Source: Roridomyces roridus (Eukaryota; Basidiomycota; Agaricomycetes; Agaricales; Mycenaceae). From it: a stretch of DNA of 64,000 bases. The stretch spans positions 1,302,001 through 1,366,000 of the forward strand of contig JARKIF010000001.1 in NCBI GenBank assembly GCA_029378245.1, read 5' to 3'. Positions within the stretch are counted from its first letter, which is position 1; the number at the start of each line of letters is the position of its first letter. Positions 24,295 through 36,277 of this stretch are shown piece by piece. A program made the translations under genes and the position numbers. The notes beneath the pieces are model-generated. The model was not told where the DNA came from. It searched no databases and worked only from the letters and a program-made list of their open reading frames with translations.

Positions 24295-24674
24295 ATGTCC
24301 ACTGCAGTTATCGTCGGCATTGGCGCAGTCGCCGCCGCGTTTGGCGGCCGGCACCTCATGAAGCGTGGATTCTTCGGAGCCAAGGGCGCCGCCGACCAAT
24401 GGGTCAAGGGCGGGTTCCGTGCAAAAATGGACCGAAAAGAGGCTCTCGCGATTCTTGGTCTCAAGTCCGTCCCCGTCCCTGAAATACATACCCTGCACGC
24501 CAAAGCTTATTTCGAAACTGTTTCAGAGATGGACCTACTATCCGGAACAAGATCAAGGATGCCCACCGAAGTATCATGCTGGCCAACCACCCCGATCGCG
24601 GAGGTTCGCCCTACCTGGCCAGTAAAATCAACGAGGCGAAGGATATGCTGGACAAAGAGTCTGGGCGGCGATGA
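24295..24674 (+). CDS. PAM18: Mitochondrial import motor J-protein Pam18/Tim14
   Basis: J-domain subunit of the presequence translocase-associated motor, stimulating mitochondrial Hsp70 at the inner membrane. Exon 1 encodes a short membrane segment ([20 protein letters not shown]), a conserved WVKGGF and [12 protein letters not shown]. One intron (donor GTCCGT, acceptor TTTCAG) joins to [18 protein letters not shown], the HPD motif in [13 protein letters not shown], and [16 protein letters not shown]. About 105 residues, usual for the family. The start at 24295 is the first ATG; the gene is divergent from helicase B (200 bases between starts). Confidence 0.93.
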
Positions 24675-24954
24675 CCTTTGCGTTTAGATGTTTTGTATAC
24701 TAGGTGAGCGCGTAACCTCTTCTCTTTGAACGTGGGCTGACTCGTCGACCAGTCTCATTGTATCACCAACTACATAATTCACTCATGCCTCCGCTCAAAA
24801 TGAAGGACTACTGTAAAATGTCTGCCCAAAAGCATTGAACAAGCATTCGGCGTAAAAAAACATTCGGGGTATGCAAGTCCAATAGTACAACAATAAATCA
24901 ATGGTCCTGGATAAAGAGTCAGCTGTAATTCAAGAAAGCCAGAGACACTCACCA

Positions 24955-26027
24955 TTAGGTCCTTGCAGCGGCTGGCCGCTCCAAAGTAGACAAGGTGTCC
25001 TCAAGACGCCTTGCCCTTTCCGCATTCTGTACCTCTTCCCAGTCCTCGTCGACAGTAACGTAGCTCACAGGGCGATCTGGTCGTTCGGTCATGTCGGGAT
25101 CCAGGTTGTTTTGGCTCGCCTGTGTATGCGCGGAAACAGGTCTCTGCACCCGTAAGCTCTCCCGGAGGAAGCCAGACAGCAGGAACGTGCTGCCGCGGGT
25201 GTTACCGTATGCAGGTGGCGGCGCGACGGCAATTATGTGGTCCTCGACGTCGCCCGTACCAACTCCACTCTGCGCCAATGCAGCCGCATATGTGGGGAGT
25301 GGGGGCCTGTTCCACGGAGAGAATCCCAACGTGGCATCTCCCATGGCACGTGTGCGAGCACTGGGGAGAATTTCTCCAGGATGAACGTAGCTGTATCGTT
25401 CGGCGCGCAGTCGAAAGACGCGTCGTTCGAGGAAAAGCAGTTGAACGAGTGTGGCGACGCCGAAAACGACGTAGACGAAGATGGAGGTGGAGGCACCGTT
25501 GAGGGCCGAGGTATTGCCCGAATTGTCCTGGCCGTTGTTGTTCGTATCATTGGACGATGACGATGACGACGAGGACGATTGATGCGCCAGACGGGTCACT
25601 GCAAACGCCCAACCAACGATGGTACCGACGACTGCGAGGAATTGGAGCGCAAAGGCCAGTAGCGTTGTGAGCCGGAGACCCCCGTAGGACGGAACCTTCT
25701 TCGAGTCCAAAAAAGCGAGAATACGACGCTTTTTTCTGGCGACCGAGCTGGTGGAAGTAGTAGACAGAGAGGTGACCGAGGCGGATGCGGCATGAGTAGC
25801 GGAGTCTCCTGCTGCTGGGGTAGCAGAAGAATCAGCAGCCGCGGGTACTTGTCTGTCCTCGGGATGCCTGTCTGGCAAAGCAGCAGCGGGACTCTGACTG
25901 CGCCCCTCCTCTGCTTCCTTCAGAGCCTCTTCGTCAAAGCCAATCTCGCCCCGTTTCCTCGGTAGAGGACCGCCTGCCGAGATTCGGGGGCAGAAGAGGA
26001 AGATGCGGCGCTTGACGATGAATCCAT
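24955..26027 (-). CDS. Two-pass membrane protein with Ser/Thr-rich N-terminus, unknown function
   Basis: A long frame (to about 25878 and beyond) encodes RKRGEIGFDEEALKEAEEG, a Ser/Thr/Ala-rich stretch, KKRRILAFLDSKKVPSYGG, a first membrane segment (LTTLLAFALQFLAVVGTIVG), a Ser/Asn-rich loop, a second segment (IFVYVVFGVATLVQLLFL), then ERRVFRLRAERYSYVHPGE and a proline-rich tail with PPPAYG ending at 24955. No ATG lies at the start of this frame; the likely start MDSSSSAASSSSAPESRQ at 26027 is in another frame, so one base seems lost near 25963, or there is an exon I cannot place. This resembles a fungal plasma-membrane or endomembrane adaptor with a PPxY-like motif, but I do not recognise it. 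Confidence 0.6.
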
Positions 26028-26241
26028 TGAAATGAGTAGAAAGGTCGGACTGGGATGAAAAGCCGAAGAGGAATAAAGAAAGAATTAAGAGGCCACTCGG
26101 GCCTGGAATGGCAAGGAGACTGAAGCGCCGGCCAGTGAGTTGGAAGCAGTCGATAAGTGAGCCCGCCTAGTCTCTGTTTGGCTGTGAAGACATCAAAGCC
26201 CGTATCTAAGCTGGCAGTTTGATCGCACCCGACGCGTCTCC

Positions 26242-27167
26242 ATGAGCGTTGACCTTCAACCGTCCAAGCTCGGCACAAAGGACCAGTAAGCCCACCACCC
26301 GACTGCGAACCCACAAACAATCTGCCAACCCACTTCAGCTGGGACCAAGTCTACAAAACCGAACTCGAAAACTTTCAAGAAAACGGAGATGAGGGAGAGA
26401 TCTGGTGCGGGCGCTGTGCCAAATCGCGGCTGGCGACCATCCGTTTCACCAACATAAACAACCAGGTTTGGTCTCGAGAGCGTTCGGAAGATGGTCAAAT
26501 GGGCCAAGGAGCACGTCCCCCCGACTCTGGAACCCCGCAATCCTCGAAGTCGGCACCGGGAACGGCTTCGCTACTCTTTGAACTGGTTGACTGATGACGC
26601 GGGCTACGACGGTGCTCGCATATGCGGTATTGACTATAGCCCCGACGCTGTGAATCTGGCGCGTGCCTATTGCCGAAACCAACGATGCCTCCATCACCTT
26701 TGCCGAATGCGATTTCTTGGCTCAAGACCCGCCGCATCTCCCCGATATGCCGTCAGAGACCAACGTGTGGGACCTCATTCTGGACAAGGGCACCTTTGAT
26801 GCCATTGCCCTTGGTGAGAAGCAAGACGGCAAGTCTCCCGCGGCGCGGTACCCTGGACGCGTCACACAGTTGTTAAAGCCAGGCGGCAGCTTCCTCATAA
26901 CTTGTATGTGCTCCGCTTCGTCTATTCCTCTCGTTCAAGACCTTTTCTTAGCCTGTAATTTCACGGAGGAAGAACTAAAATCGTTCTTCGCAACGCCCGA
27001 GACGGGACTGATATACCAGTACGTATGGCCCTCCTCTCGAATAGCACCATCTCATCCATGCTAGCTCGAGCATCCAACACCGGTCATTCACTTTTGGTGG
27101 AAAAACGGGTAGTTCATGTTCAAGCGTCGCGTTCCGCAAACCACCTCCACCCAGAATCTACATGTAA
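26242..27167 (+). CDS. EFM4: EFM4/See1-type protein-lysine methyltransferase with frame breaks
   Basis: S-adenosylmethionine-dependent methyltransferase; family members (yeast Efm4/See1, human METTL10/EEF1AKMT2) methylate elongation factor eEF1A. Start MSVDLQPSKLGTKD at 26242. After an intron come WDQVYKTELENFQENGDEGE and, after another, VRKMVKWAKEHVPP. The SAM-binding motif AILEVGTGNG is in a shifted frame, and ICGIDYSPDAVNLA, ITFAECDF, WDLILDKGTFDAI and LLKPGGSFLIT follow. Four single-base insertions are needed to read this (about 26537, 26570, 26592, 26665), while residues stay conserved. The last exons end FRKPPPPRIYM at 27167. Either a recent pseudogene or sequence error. Confidence 0.8.
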
Positions 27168-27171
27168 TGTA

Positions 27172-30100
27172 TCATAGCAATGAAGGTACCACATCGACCC
27201 CAGTCCGCAAAGTATCCTTCGCGACACCGCTAGCCCACTTGACGAGCTTCATCTCATCTGCATCCCGGAATGCTTCCGTCATGAAATACACAAGCCCCAT
27301 CGCAAGAGCTTCGATTCGGCTTGCTTTGATGAATATTTCCTCGACCGCGCCGCGGTTGCGGCTTTCCGGCACAGCTGCCAATGATGGGCGTGGCAACTTG
27401 ACTGCTCATGAACAAGCTGAACGAGCAATTCCTTGAGGAACTGTCTGGACTGCGATTTGAGATCCGTAAAGTCGACAGGGCTAGAAATGGCTTGAGTTGC
27501 TTTCCAGCTTATGATGTCTTGAATTACCTTGAGAATCGCGAGGGTAACACAGTCCTTGGCGATCCACCAAGCATAGGCTTTCGCGACGTTCTTGAGCCGT
27601 GTCGAGGATATGCTTTTCACGTCAAAACCTTCGTCATCCTTGAGATTCTTGATGATTTCCGCTCCGCCAACATTCACCTCGCCCATATCCCGCAAAAAGT
27701 CCCATAAGCAGAACTGCAGCGTGATCTTGTACGAGTGCGAGGATCGACAGAGGTGCTGGCAGACGAGCGTGTAGTAAGGGTTGTACGTTTTTTCGTTTCC
27801 ACAGCAGTGAAGGAGAACCCTGACAATCTCCCTCTGCTGCATCTCGGTTAGATTGAGTTGCGACAACCGCTCGCACGCGTCAACGTAATCCTGCAATGCT
27901 CAAATCCTGTGCCCTGGATCGAGAATAAAAAAACTCACATCGGAACTCATCAACACCACGAAAATGCTCCTCCGGATGTCGGTATTCATGCCCTGCTTCC
28001 TGGCAAGCTTGAGCAGAGCCGATTCGGCTAAGGGCTCGTCTTTGGGTAATTCCTCCTGCCGGTCGACAAGAGGGTCTCCACCCCATGCAGCTCCCACGAG
28101 CCACCACTTGCCCTTGCTCTCAGCGGAATGAAGATCTTGCAGAGAGACACGGAGAGGTTCGTGGGCCATCACTGTAGCACGGCTAAGAGCGATGAGGGCT
28201 GAGAAGAGTTATTCACGCACCGTGCCTGTTTTTTCCCAATCCGGTCAAAAACTTCTTCATCCTCTCGACCGCATCACCACCCTGGTTCAGTGTCGCGTTG
28301 CGCTTCACCTTGTTATTCTTGAGGTTGGTCAAAGTTTCGACCATGAACCGGGTGCGGGAACTAGATGATTGATAAGTTTACAAGGAGTCGGATACAACGA
28401 ACGACGTGCCTTAGGGCTTCATCCTGACCCGATATCTTGGTCTGTACGACTTGAATGATATCCTTCAGAGACGAAGGATCATCTTGTCGTAGTTGTTGAC
28501 CAGAGTCTATTGCGATGTCAGTGGCTGCCGGACCAAGGATAAAACATACTTCGAACAATCTTGAGCAGCAGCTCAACATTGAACTCTGACAAGTCGGTTT
28601 CCAGCAAACCGCGAATGAGGTCGTAGACCAGGACGCATGAAATCACTTGGAAGTTGTACAGTTCCGAGAGAAGGACGATCAAATTGGAACATTCTTTGCC
28701 CTTGGTGGAAGCCCCGGTCTGGGAATCTACAACAACGGGTTGTTCTTCGGATTTCTCCAGGTCGGAATAATGCTTTTCGTATGCGGAGACCACATTTTGT
28801 ACAAAGTAAGCAGCTGGAATAGGTAAGACTTGGTTGGATGAAGTAAGAACATCTTACCGAATTCAATGCCGATGATTTTGTGCAGACTGGATACGAAAGC
28901 CGCGTATAGGACCACGTACGAGTCCAATAGCGACGAATGAGACGAGATGCCGTCCACGATCAAGGTAGTCAGCGTGGATGTTACGTCTGTGGTGTGCTCA
29001 GAGCGTGCAGATGATCGGAAAGAATGGAATCTTACCATTCCGGCGATGGTTGCGGTATATTTCTTCTATACTGTCCAAAATGGACGAAATATTCTGTTCC
29101 GTCATCCTGTAAAGTATTAGGGAAAGCGAATACGGGAAAAAAAAGTGCAAACCTGTTGAGAAGACCTTTGAGCTGACGCGTGAGCTTGACCATCAGCTCC
29201 GAGTCCGCGTCATCTCGAGGTTGATTTCGTAGATGAGGCGGAACGTATGCAGTCCCTTCGGTATCAAGTCTCAGTACAGAAAGATGGGCGAACAAATGAA
29301 CGCACCAGGTTGCGGTTTCGGAGCACTGTCGTTCGATAGCTCCTTTTCGTCCTCTTCTTCATCATCCGAGTCCACCTGAATTCCACCCCATTCTTCCTCT
29401 TCCTCCTCATCAGCGGATTCGTCGTCTTGATCCAAGTCTGACTCGTAATCCTCCTCTTCGGGTTCCTCGACCTAAGCATCCGTCAATAATGCAAATACTG
29501 ATTTGCCAAGCAATGAAACGAACAGGACTTCGAGACTCTGCGAACGCCTCTGTAAAGTCAAACAAATCTGATGAAAGCCCGTGTCAGTATCTGAACCCAA
29601 GCATGAAATTTAGCACACACCGTCCAAACCATCGTCCTCCTGTTTACTTTTCTTGCCCTTCTTTGCGCCATACCCAAGCTTTCCCTCTAGATACGCGATA
29701 TACGCGTCTTCCTCCTTCTCCTTTTGCGAACGCGGTGCGAGGGAAGGTGGAGCAGCTTCAGTCCGTCCGACAAGCTTCTCCAGTGCAGTAGGCGCCTTTT
29801 TGGTCTTGGTCGGTTTAGTGGCAATAGTAGGCTTTGTGGGTTCTTCCACCGGCGGTGTCTTCTGCTTGGCTTCCTTCACCTCGCCAGCAAGTTTGATTTT
29901 CTTGCGCTGCGGCGAATCCAAATGTTCCTCCTCCTCCGCTCCGCGCTTGTTCGCAACATGGGGTGCAGAGAAGAATGCAGCTTTACGTTGCTTCTGACTT
30001 GTCCGCTCCTGTTTCCTCAACTCCTTGCGAGAAACTTTGGGGTTCTGCTTTTTTGACCGGGTTTTGCGCGGTTCAGCATTATCGTCGCCTGTTGCCACGT

Positions 30101-30194
30101 TATTCGCCGTATAACACACGATTGAAATGAACTAGCCTGCGAGCTCCTCGACGAGGGCCTGAGGGAGACGCGTCGTCGACGTCTTCTGCCTCAT
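27172..30194 (-). CDS. NOM1: Nucleolar MIF4G/MA3 protein NOM1/SGD1
   Basis: Ribosome-biogenesis protein acting with DEAD-box helicases in the nucleolus. Start MRQKTSTTRLPQALVEELA at 30194. N-terminal basic region (SRKELRKQERTSQKQRKA), acidic serine stretches, then an MIF4G-type helical domain and the MA3 region: MQQREIVRVLLHCCGNEKTY, NPYYTLVCQHLCRSSHSYKI, LWDFLRDMGE, and the C-terminal AVEEIFIKASRIEALAMGL ending VVPSLL at 27172. Many introns; the first uses a GC donor (about 30130). One base is missing near 27417, between LVQLVHEQ and VKLPRPSLAAVP. Convergent with EFM4, with only a few bases between stops. Confidence 0.85.
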
Positions 30195-30462
30195 AATTTT
30201 TCGAGATGACAGTTGTCCGAATCGGGAGGATACAACAAAGCCCAACATTCAACGCCAGCATTCCATTTTTGGTATTCCGCCACCAACGAAATCGGGCGGC
30301 TGAAATTTAAAGCTATTGAAAGTACCGTAAAACTACGTGAGCAATCATTAGGTCAACTCTAGAGGATATAAAGTAAGCTATCCTATGAAACGTTCGAATA
30401 TCCGTGTCTGTGTTCCGTCCGTGTAAATTCATCCCGAAAATAATATATACATACGTGATAAG

Positions 30463-32453
30463 TCATGCAAGTCCGTCATCTTGGCTTCTATGGTTGCTAC
30501 GCTTTGAAGTGAACGTCTTGGTCAATCTGAAATACGCAATGAGTGAATGAATCGTTTGTCGAATCGGAAACAACTCACCGGAACCAGAGTGTTTCCCCGG
30601 TGCTCTTTTCTCTCACGAGCTCCCACTCCCTCATGGGCCCTTTGACACCCCTCAAACAATCCAATAGGACCTTCTGCCCCTCCCGCGTCCCCTCCCCTTC
30701 AAGCACCCACTCGCCCTGCCACCCGTACCCAATCTCATCATCCTGCGTCACTTGCCTCCAGACCCTCGCAGTCCAAACCACTTTTTTGGCCATGGCATAC
30801 CCAAACGGCGAATGCGGACTCCGCACCCTGACGGTGGAGCTCACCAGTCTCATTTGAGGAACGCTGCCGCAAGGAGGGAAAGCCCGAACGGTAAAAACGG
30901 GGTTTGTGCGCGGGGGCATTATGGGGAGGTAGTAAAACGGCGACGGGAGAATGAACGGGTTGCTCAAAGGAATAGGCTCAGGCGGGCTGAACGGCACAAG
31001 TGATTGCCCGTTGAATAGAAGCCATTTCCTTCTATTCCCCTTCTGCTCGTTGGCCGCCGCCGCGGATTCGAAGCTGCTATCCGAGGACCCGCTGGGTTCC
31101 TCTGAACTGTGTGGAGGCAGATACCCTAGGTTGCAGACAACGTCTCCTGTGGACAGATGGTCCCAGAGGCCTGCTTCGTACAGCTGGTCCTCGCACGACG
31201 CGATGCTGTCCGAGTTGAGATCTAGCGCTGCGCATGGTACGAAAACCCGGAGAACCGGAGCTCGTGTACGCGAAGTTGCGAGACTGAGGTCATGGTAGGA
31301 AATGCCACGTCGAGTGGGCGACGAAGCTCCGATGGTGGAGTTGCGGGAAAAGGTGGGAGAGGGGGAGGAAGGGGGGGAGGAATCGCTAGAACGGTTGTCT
31401 GAAGCAAATCGGCGGTGTGGGCGCTCTAGGGGCTGCTGTGTACCCCATTCATCCGACTCTGAGGCACGCATTAATGAATGTCTCCACGCGGAGCTATAAT
31501 GCTTGAGGGAGCGGGGCTCGGAAACAGGAGGTGGGGGAATTTTGCTACTCCGGAATAGAGACAGCCGACTTGCCGGTCGGGAAAGGCTGCGTGTGGCAAC
31601 TGGCAGCTTGCCCGTTAGCACGAGCGCTCTCCGGCCACGACGCGGTACCTCCGAATTGGCGTTTATTGGTGGAGACGCAGGCGACAGAGGGGCGGGAAAT
31701 TTCAACTGTCGAAGACTGGGCTCCATGGGGGGAGGCCGGCAATCAATCTCCTCCCGGTCCAATGGGGGTGCAAGGGTCGAGCTATGCGCCAGGGCCTGAA
31801 CAAGGAGAACAAAGCGCGAATGCGCCAAGGCCAACGAGGACAATTTTGACGTCCGTTCCTGGGTCATCTGATCGACATCAGACGAAATACATGTCAAGGC
31901 ATGCATGGGATAGCGATGCACTATAACTGTTTGTGAAATCACTTCCGGAAAAAAATATGTCAACGATCTAAATCGAAAGATAACCGGGCTTACTGAGGAG
32001 ATTGAGGTCCGTGAGTGTAACCGGTACAGTTTGGAAGCGAGATGGATCAGAGGAACGCAGAGATGCACGGAAGCCTGGAACGAAGCACGAGAGAATTACG
32101 TCTCTGAGGTCGGAATATGAGAAGATCCGTCGAAAGTCGCTGCAGGTGCTGAGGAAAGCCCAACAGGTTCGCCAACCGATTTGGCCCAGGAGAGAGGCCA
32201 GGACTCGTGGCTGCATCAAGGCAGCGTGAAGCGAACAACGCGTTTGCCCTGGGTCAAACGTTGCAGCCGTACGATGGCCGTGAACCATCTTTTGTGCTGC
32301 GAGCGCGCCAATTCGCTCGGTACCGGCGCCAGAGGCTGCGGAGTCGCGTCGCAGGGACGGGGCACGATGAGCAGGCATTGAAGGGTACAAGTCCTCGAGC
32401 GAATCGGGGGGACAAGTGGACGGAAGAGGAATGGGCATCCGTATTTCAGGCAT
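30463..32453 (-). CDS. F-box-like fungal protein of unknown function
   Basis: Three exons. Start MPEIRMPIPLPSTCPPDSLE at 32453. Exon 1 contains a degenerate F-box-like helix region (ALMQPRVLASLLGQIGWRTC, then LSTCSDFRRIFSYSDLRDVI). Exon 2 is long, with IVHRYPMHALTCISSDVDQM, Ser/Pro/Arg-rich linker, RAPVLRVFVPCAALD, LYEAGLWDHLSTGDVVCNLG, WLLFNGQSLVPFSPPEPIPL and VVWTARVWRQVT. The last exon ends LTKTFTSKRS...DDGLA. Introns use GTAAGC/GGAAG and GTGAGT/TTTCAG. I know this as a conserved agaric-type protein without an assigned function; an F-box role in ubiquitin ligases is only suggested by the first exon. It shares a 220-base promoter interval with IWS1 on the other strand. Confidence 0.7.
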
Positions 32454-32674
32454 CGAGGTTGTGTAATAGGGAACGCGGGCAGGTGAGCTAGAACTGGGGG
32501 GTTTGTAGGTTGAGCTAGGAAGAGAAAAGGCCGAGGAGAGACATCTCCAAGCAGGATAAAGTCGCCCGTTAAACGCCAATTTCGCGTTGTTGGTGTCTCT
32601 TGTCAAGCCAGTCTGATTTGGATGACGGGCCGAGCTGCTTCTCTCATCACCGCCACCACCGCACACACACCCTT

Positions 32675-33983
32675 ATGGCCGACGACGAAAATGTATGTAG
32701 ACCCTCCGTCGCCCCGTTCCCGCTCTGAAACCTCCCTCAGCATCTCGAACGTGCCATCTTTGGTGGATCTGACTCGGAACTCTCCTCTGATGAGGACCAT
32801 GGTGAGCAATCTCCCGCTTTGTTCGTACACGCGCTTATTTTCCCGAACCAGAACCCCAGAGACACGCGCAGCACCGCCGCCCGTCTCCTGCTGCCCGGGA
32901 CTATGAGTCGTCGGCGGCAGACTCGGAGGATGATTATGCACAGAAACGGGTCATCAAGTCCAAGAAACGCACCAAGGTAAGGAAGAGCACTGAGGATGCT
33001 CGTCCCACCCAGCGCAAGCGCAAGAGAAAGGCCCCGCCAGAGCCCATTGACCTCAGCGAACTACCGCCGGAGCAGGGTCAGTTCATCCTCATGGTCACTT
33101 TTGACCGCTACTGACGGACGATGCAGCCAATAAAATAAGGCTCGACATGCAGATTGAAGCCATTCTCAAGCCAAAGAAGAGCTCCCGGCCCAAGAAGAGA
33201 AAGGGGAATGAAGAAGTGCTGGACAGTTTCGCAGATGACGAGGTTGCACGTTTACGCGAAGCCATGAACAACGCGGCCGAGGAGGACATGAAATCCAACG
33301 AGGCAAAACAGCCAGCCATCGCCAAGCTGAAGATGCTGTCAGAGGCTATGGAGACACTGCGGAAGTGCGTTGTTCTTCTGCTCTGGTTGCTCATCTCAAT
33401 TACGTCCAGGTCGTCGCTCGCCCAGTCCATGATCGACAACAACCTTCTCGAAGCCGTAAAGCGGTGGCTAGAGCCTCTGCCAGACCGTTCCCTACCCTCC
33501 CTCAACATCCAACGCGAATTTTTCCCCATGCTCAAAAAGATGGAGTTCATCGACAGCGCAGTTCTCAAAGAATCCGGCCTTGGCCGTGTTGTCTTGTTCT
33601 ATACAAAGTGCAAGCGCGTGACGCACGACATCAAACGGATTGCGGATGAACTCATTTCGACGTGGTCCCGCCCTATCATCAAGCGTTCTGCGTCATACCG
33701 CGACCGTATCATCCCCACCGCGCAACAGGGTGAAGGCGAAGCACCCGTCCGCAACCTTGACCGGTTCAATGCTATCATGGCCAAAGGTCGAGCAATGGAC
33801 AAGGACCGCGTCCGCAAGAACGCGGTTGCCATTCCACGGAGCGAGCTGCCCAACTATACTGTTGCCCCGAGCGCGATGGCGGGCATTAGCAGGACCAACG
33901 TCAGCGTTGACGTGGATATCGAGAGGAGGAAGAAGAATGCGGAGAGGATTCGGAATTTGACGAGAAAGGTGACACACAAGTGA
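32675..33983 (+). CDS. IWS1: Transcription elongation factor IWS1/SPN1
   Basis: Partner of Spt6 in RNA polymerase II elongation. Start MADDEN at 32675. Short 5' exons encode FGGSDSELSSDEDH and an acidic/basic disordered region (KKRTK, RKRKRKAPPEP). The conserved TFIIS N-terminal-like helical core follows: ANKIRLDMQIEAILKPKK, VARLREAMNNAAEEDM, LAQSMIDNNLLEAVKRWLEP, DRSLPSLNIQREFFPMLKKM, LKESGLGRVVLFYTKCKRVT and ELISTWSRPIIKRSASYRDR. The C-terminus has ELPNYTVAPSAMAG and an arginine/lysine end at 33983. Four or so introns, all canonical. Start chosen because it gives the usual short acidic leader. Confidence 0.93.
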
Positions 33984-34937
33984 ACACTGCGTGTATTCTT
34001 CTTGGTTTGTATTATACATATGTGTCTCGTAATTGTGAAGTTGAACGTTGGAATGCGCGGCCGCGGATCGTGGTACAATTCTTTGGCTTCGTTCTCCGTC
34101 GCGCAGGTACATTGAAGTTGAAAAAAACAAGATCTTCCCTGAATTCATTTCGGCAGACCAGTCATTCCCGACGCCCCGCAGCCAGCCCTGAAAATGCAAC
34201 CCGCGGTGGCATCCGTAATTGTGGCCTTGGGCCTTTCCGAAGTCGTTCCATGCTGATACTCGTCGCGGCATTCGTGAAAAGTGTCGCTTTTCCTCCGCCA
34301 GGAGAGAGAGACGAAAGGCCGCTGGCAGTCTGTATACACGGCGAGCATAATGCATTCGTCGTGCTCGATAGTGGCCGCAGATCGTTCCGCGTCAACGCCG
34401 TCAGGCTGTATCCTCGGCTTTCCCAGTGTCAGGTCCCGGCGATGCCTTGAAGGAGACGCGTCTGCTACTTGCATGCTGGTAGCTTGTTTTTTCTGGGGCA
34501 TGATACGATATTGGTCAAGAATACTGGTCAACATAAAGAATGGGACGATTCACCCAGAGCAATAAAGGAGCCCACATGCGCCTCATCGACTGGAGACGCA
34601 AATTGCCAATACAGTAGGAAGCCGCCCAGTTTTACAATCCTCTGCACTCTTCGAGCTCGAGTTGTCAATCATCTTGGAGTGCGATAGTTGACGCTCCTCC
34701 GCCGAGTGTAGAGCCGAGTAAAATACCTGGTCTTGACTGCCAGTCACTACATCCTAGAGCTGCCTGATAGTACGGCCTTGACCGATGAGGGTTTCTTTGC
34801 CCAACAAGCCCAGCAAAGTTCACAAGAGCCTATGCACCGAGATTGCACACGAAGGTCTAAATCAGGAAAGCGATAAAGTTGGATCAAGCAACATGCGACG
34901 CTCGATATAAATACACTCTTTGCCTCTTACACTTATC
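33984..34937. other. No gene recognised
   Basis: Open frames occur on both strands (a 156-codon plus frame at 33980-34450 and a 129-codon minus frame at 34145-34534), but neither shows a domain or resembles other sequence here. The right end is the promoter region of the gene at 34938. Confidence 0.4.
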
Positions 34938-36277
34938 ATGGCGCCTCTGAGAGTCGGTTTCGGTTCGGTTGCTCGTAGTTTTCTCTTGGGATTGCTTTGA
35001 TGAATTTCCTATCAAGTCAGGGAACATTTCTTGACCCCACTTTTGCAATTCCAAGATGCGGACCAGAACAAGACATTTACTCTTGTCGAGTGTCCCAGCG
35101 GCACAGGCCAGCTCATCACCCGACTAAACAAGGACGAAATCGATGTAGCAATGTACCGATCCACTAGGCAGAGACTTCGAAAAACTCATCGCTGGATATT
35201 AGCGCCCTGACAGACCCTCTCATCTCCGGGATCGCCAACGGCTCAGAGGCTTACAAGTTGTGTGGGAGCTACGTTCAAACGCCGCTGAACTGGTGCGCAA
35301 ACCAAGCATGCGCAACTCGTCCTCGTTCATCGAGTTGCAGGGCTGTCATTACTGGCAAAGATACCAAATTTCAGAGCATCTCCGATCTCAAGGGAACACC
35401 CATCGGGATATCGCGTTTGGGGAGTGGTAGCCAGACCATGGCCTATGTCATGGCTCTGCAACAAGGCTGGCCCACGGAAGACCTGAGATTCCAGAGCATG
35501 TCCAGTCACTTGTTTCGCGATGAACAGCCTCTGACCCTCCACACAGTCAACAACGATATCCACGGGTTGATCAACTCGGTCAATGACGGCTCCACCAGGT
35601 TCGGTTTGTTGGTTTTTCCACCTTTCCAGCTAATTTATTTGCCAGCGCGTTCATGTGGGAGTGGTTTACCACCAAGCCCTGGGTAGACCGTGGCGAAGCC
35701 CGTTTCGTATGCATACACCATTGAACCTGGTCTTCTCGTGCTAAACGCCACGTTCTAGATCGGCTCGGTCCCAACTCCGTGGCCCTCATGGTTGATTGCA
35801 GCCCACCCTTCGCCGGAACGCGCGCCACCCGAGGCTCTCACCGCCTTCATGACCAAGTTATCGGAATACGTCCGAGCATTCGATTCTGCCGAAAATCGGG
35901 CTGGTCCTAATGTCGAGGTTATCAAGGCAAGTCTTTTATTCACAGCGTTCTCTGGTTAATCACCATTTCTCCCAAAGGCAAAGTTCGGGTACCCCGAGGA
36001 AGATATCAAAGTGGGTTTCCTGACTTTCTCTGCAAGATACTTTGACGACCCTCCGTCCAGGCTTGGCTCAAAACGGTTGCATATCCCCCAAGCTGCCTCG
36101 AAATCCCAAGCCATGTAATCACGGATACTCTCAGGCAAGTCCATGTGTTGTCCATACGTCCCGCGTTGACTGGAGCGTCTTTTCAGTGTTCTCGAGAAAG
36201 CGGGCGTCGTCAAGGCTCCCCAAGGTGGCTTCGTCATTGGAGACTTTGTACACACCGAGGCCGTCAAGTTGACCTGA
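34938..36277 (+). CDS. Periplasmic-binding-protein-like (type 2) fungal protein
   Basis: Resembles the Ca3427-type members of the type 2 periplasmic binding fold, related to bacterial substrate-binding proteins for small ligands such as nitrate, sulfonate or thiamine precursors; in fungi the role is uncertain. Start MAPLRVGF at 34938. Then REHFLTPLLQFQ, FTLVECPSGTGQLITRLN, ALTDPLISGIANGSEAYKLC, SISDLKGTPIGISRLGSGSQ, MALQQGWPTEDL, INNDIHGLINSVNDGST, FMWEWFTTKPWVD, WPSWLIAAH and a C-terminus ending FVHTEAVKLT at 36277. About nine exons. At least three introns use GC donors (near 35491, 35929 and 36136). Absence of a signal peptide suggests a soluble cytoplasmic protein. Bacterial-type ancestry is suggested by the fold, but many introns argue against recent transfer. 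Confidence 0.8.

Noticed and set aside
34145..34534. 129-codon minus-strand frame as a gene
   Set aside because: Mixed-composition frame with no domain, and another frame overlaps it on the other strand; no support.
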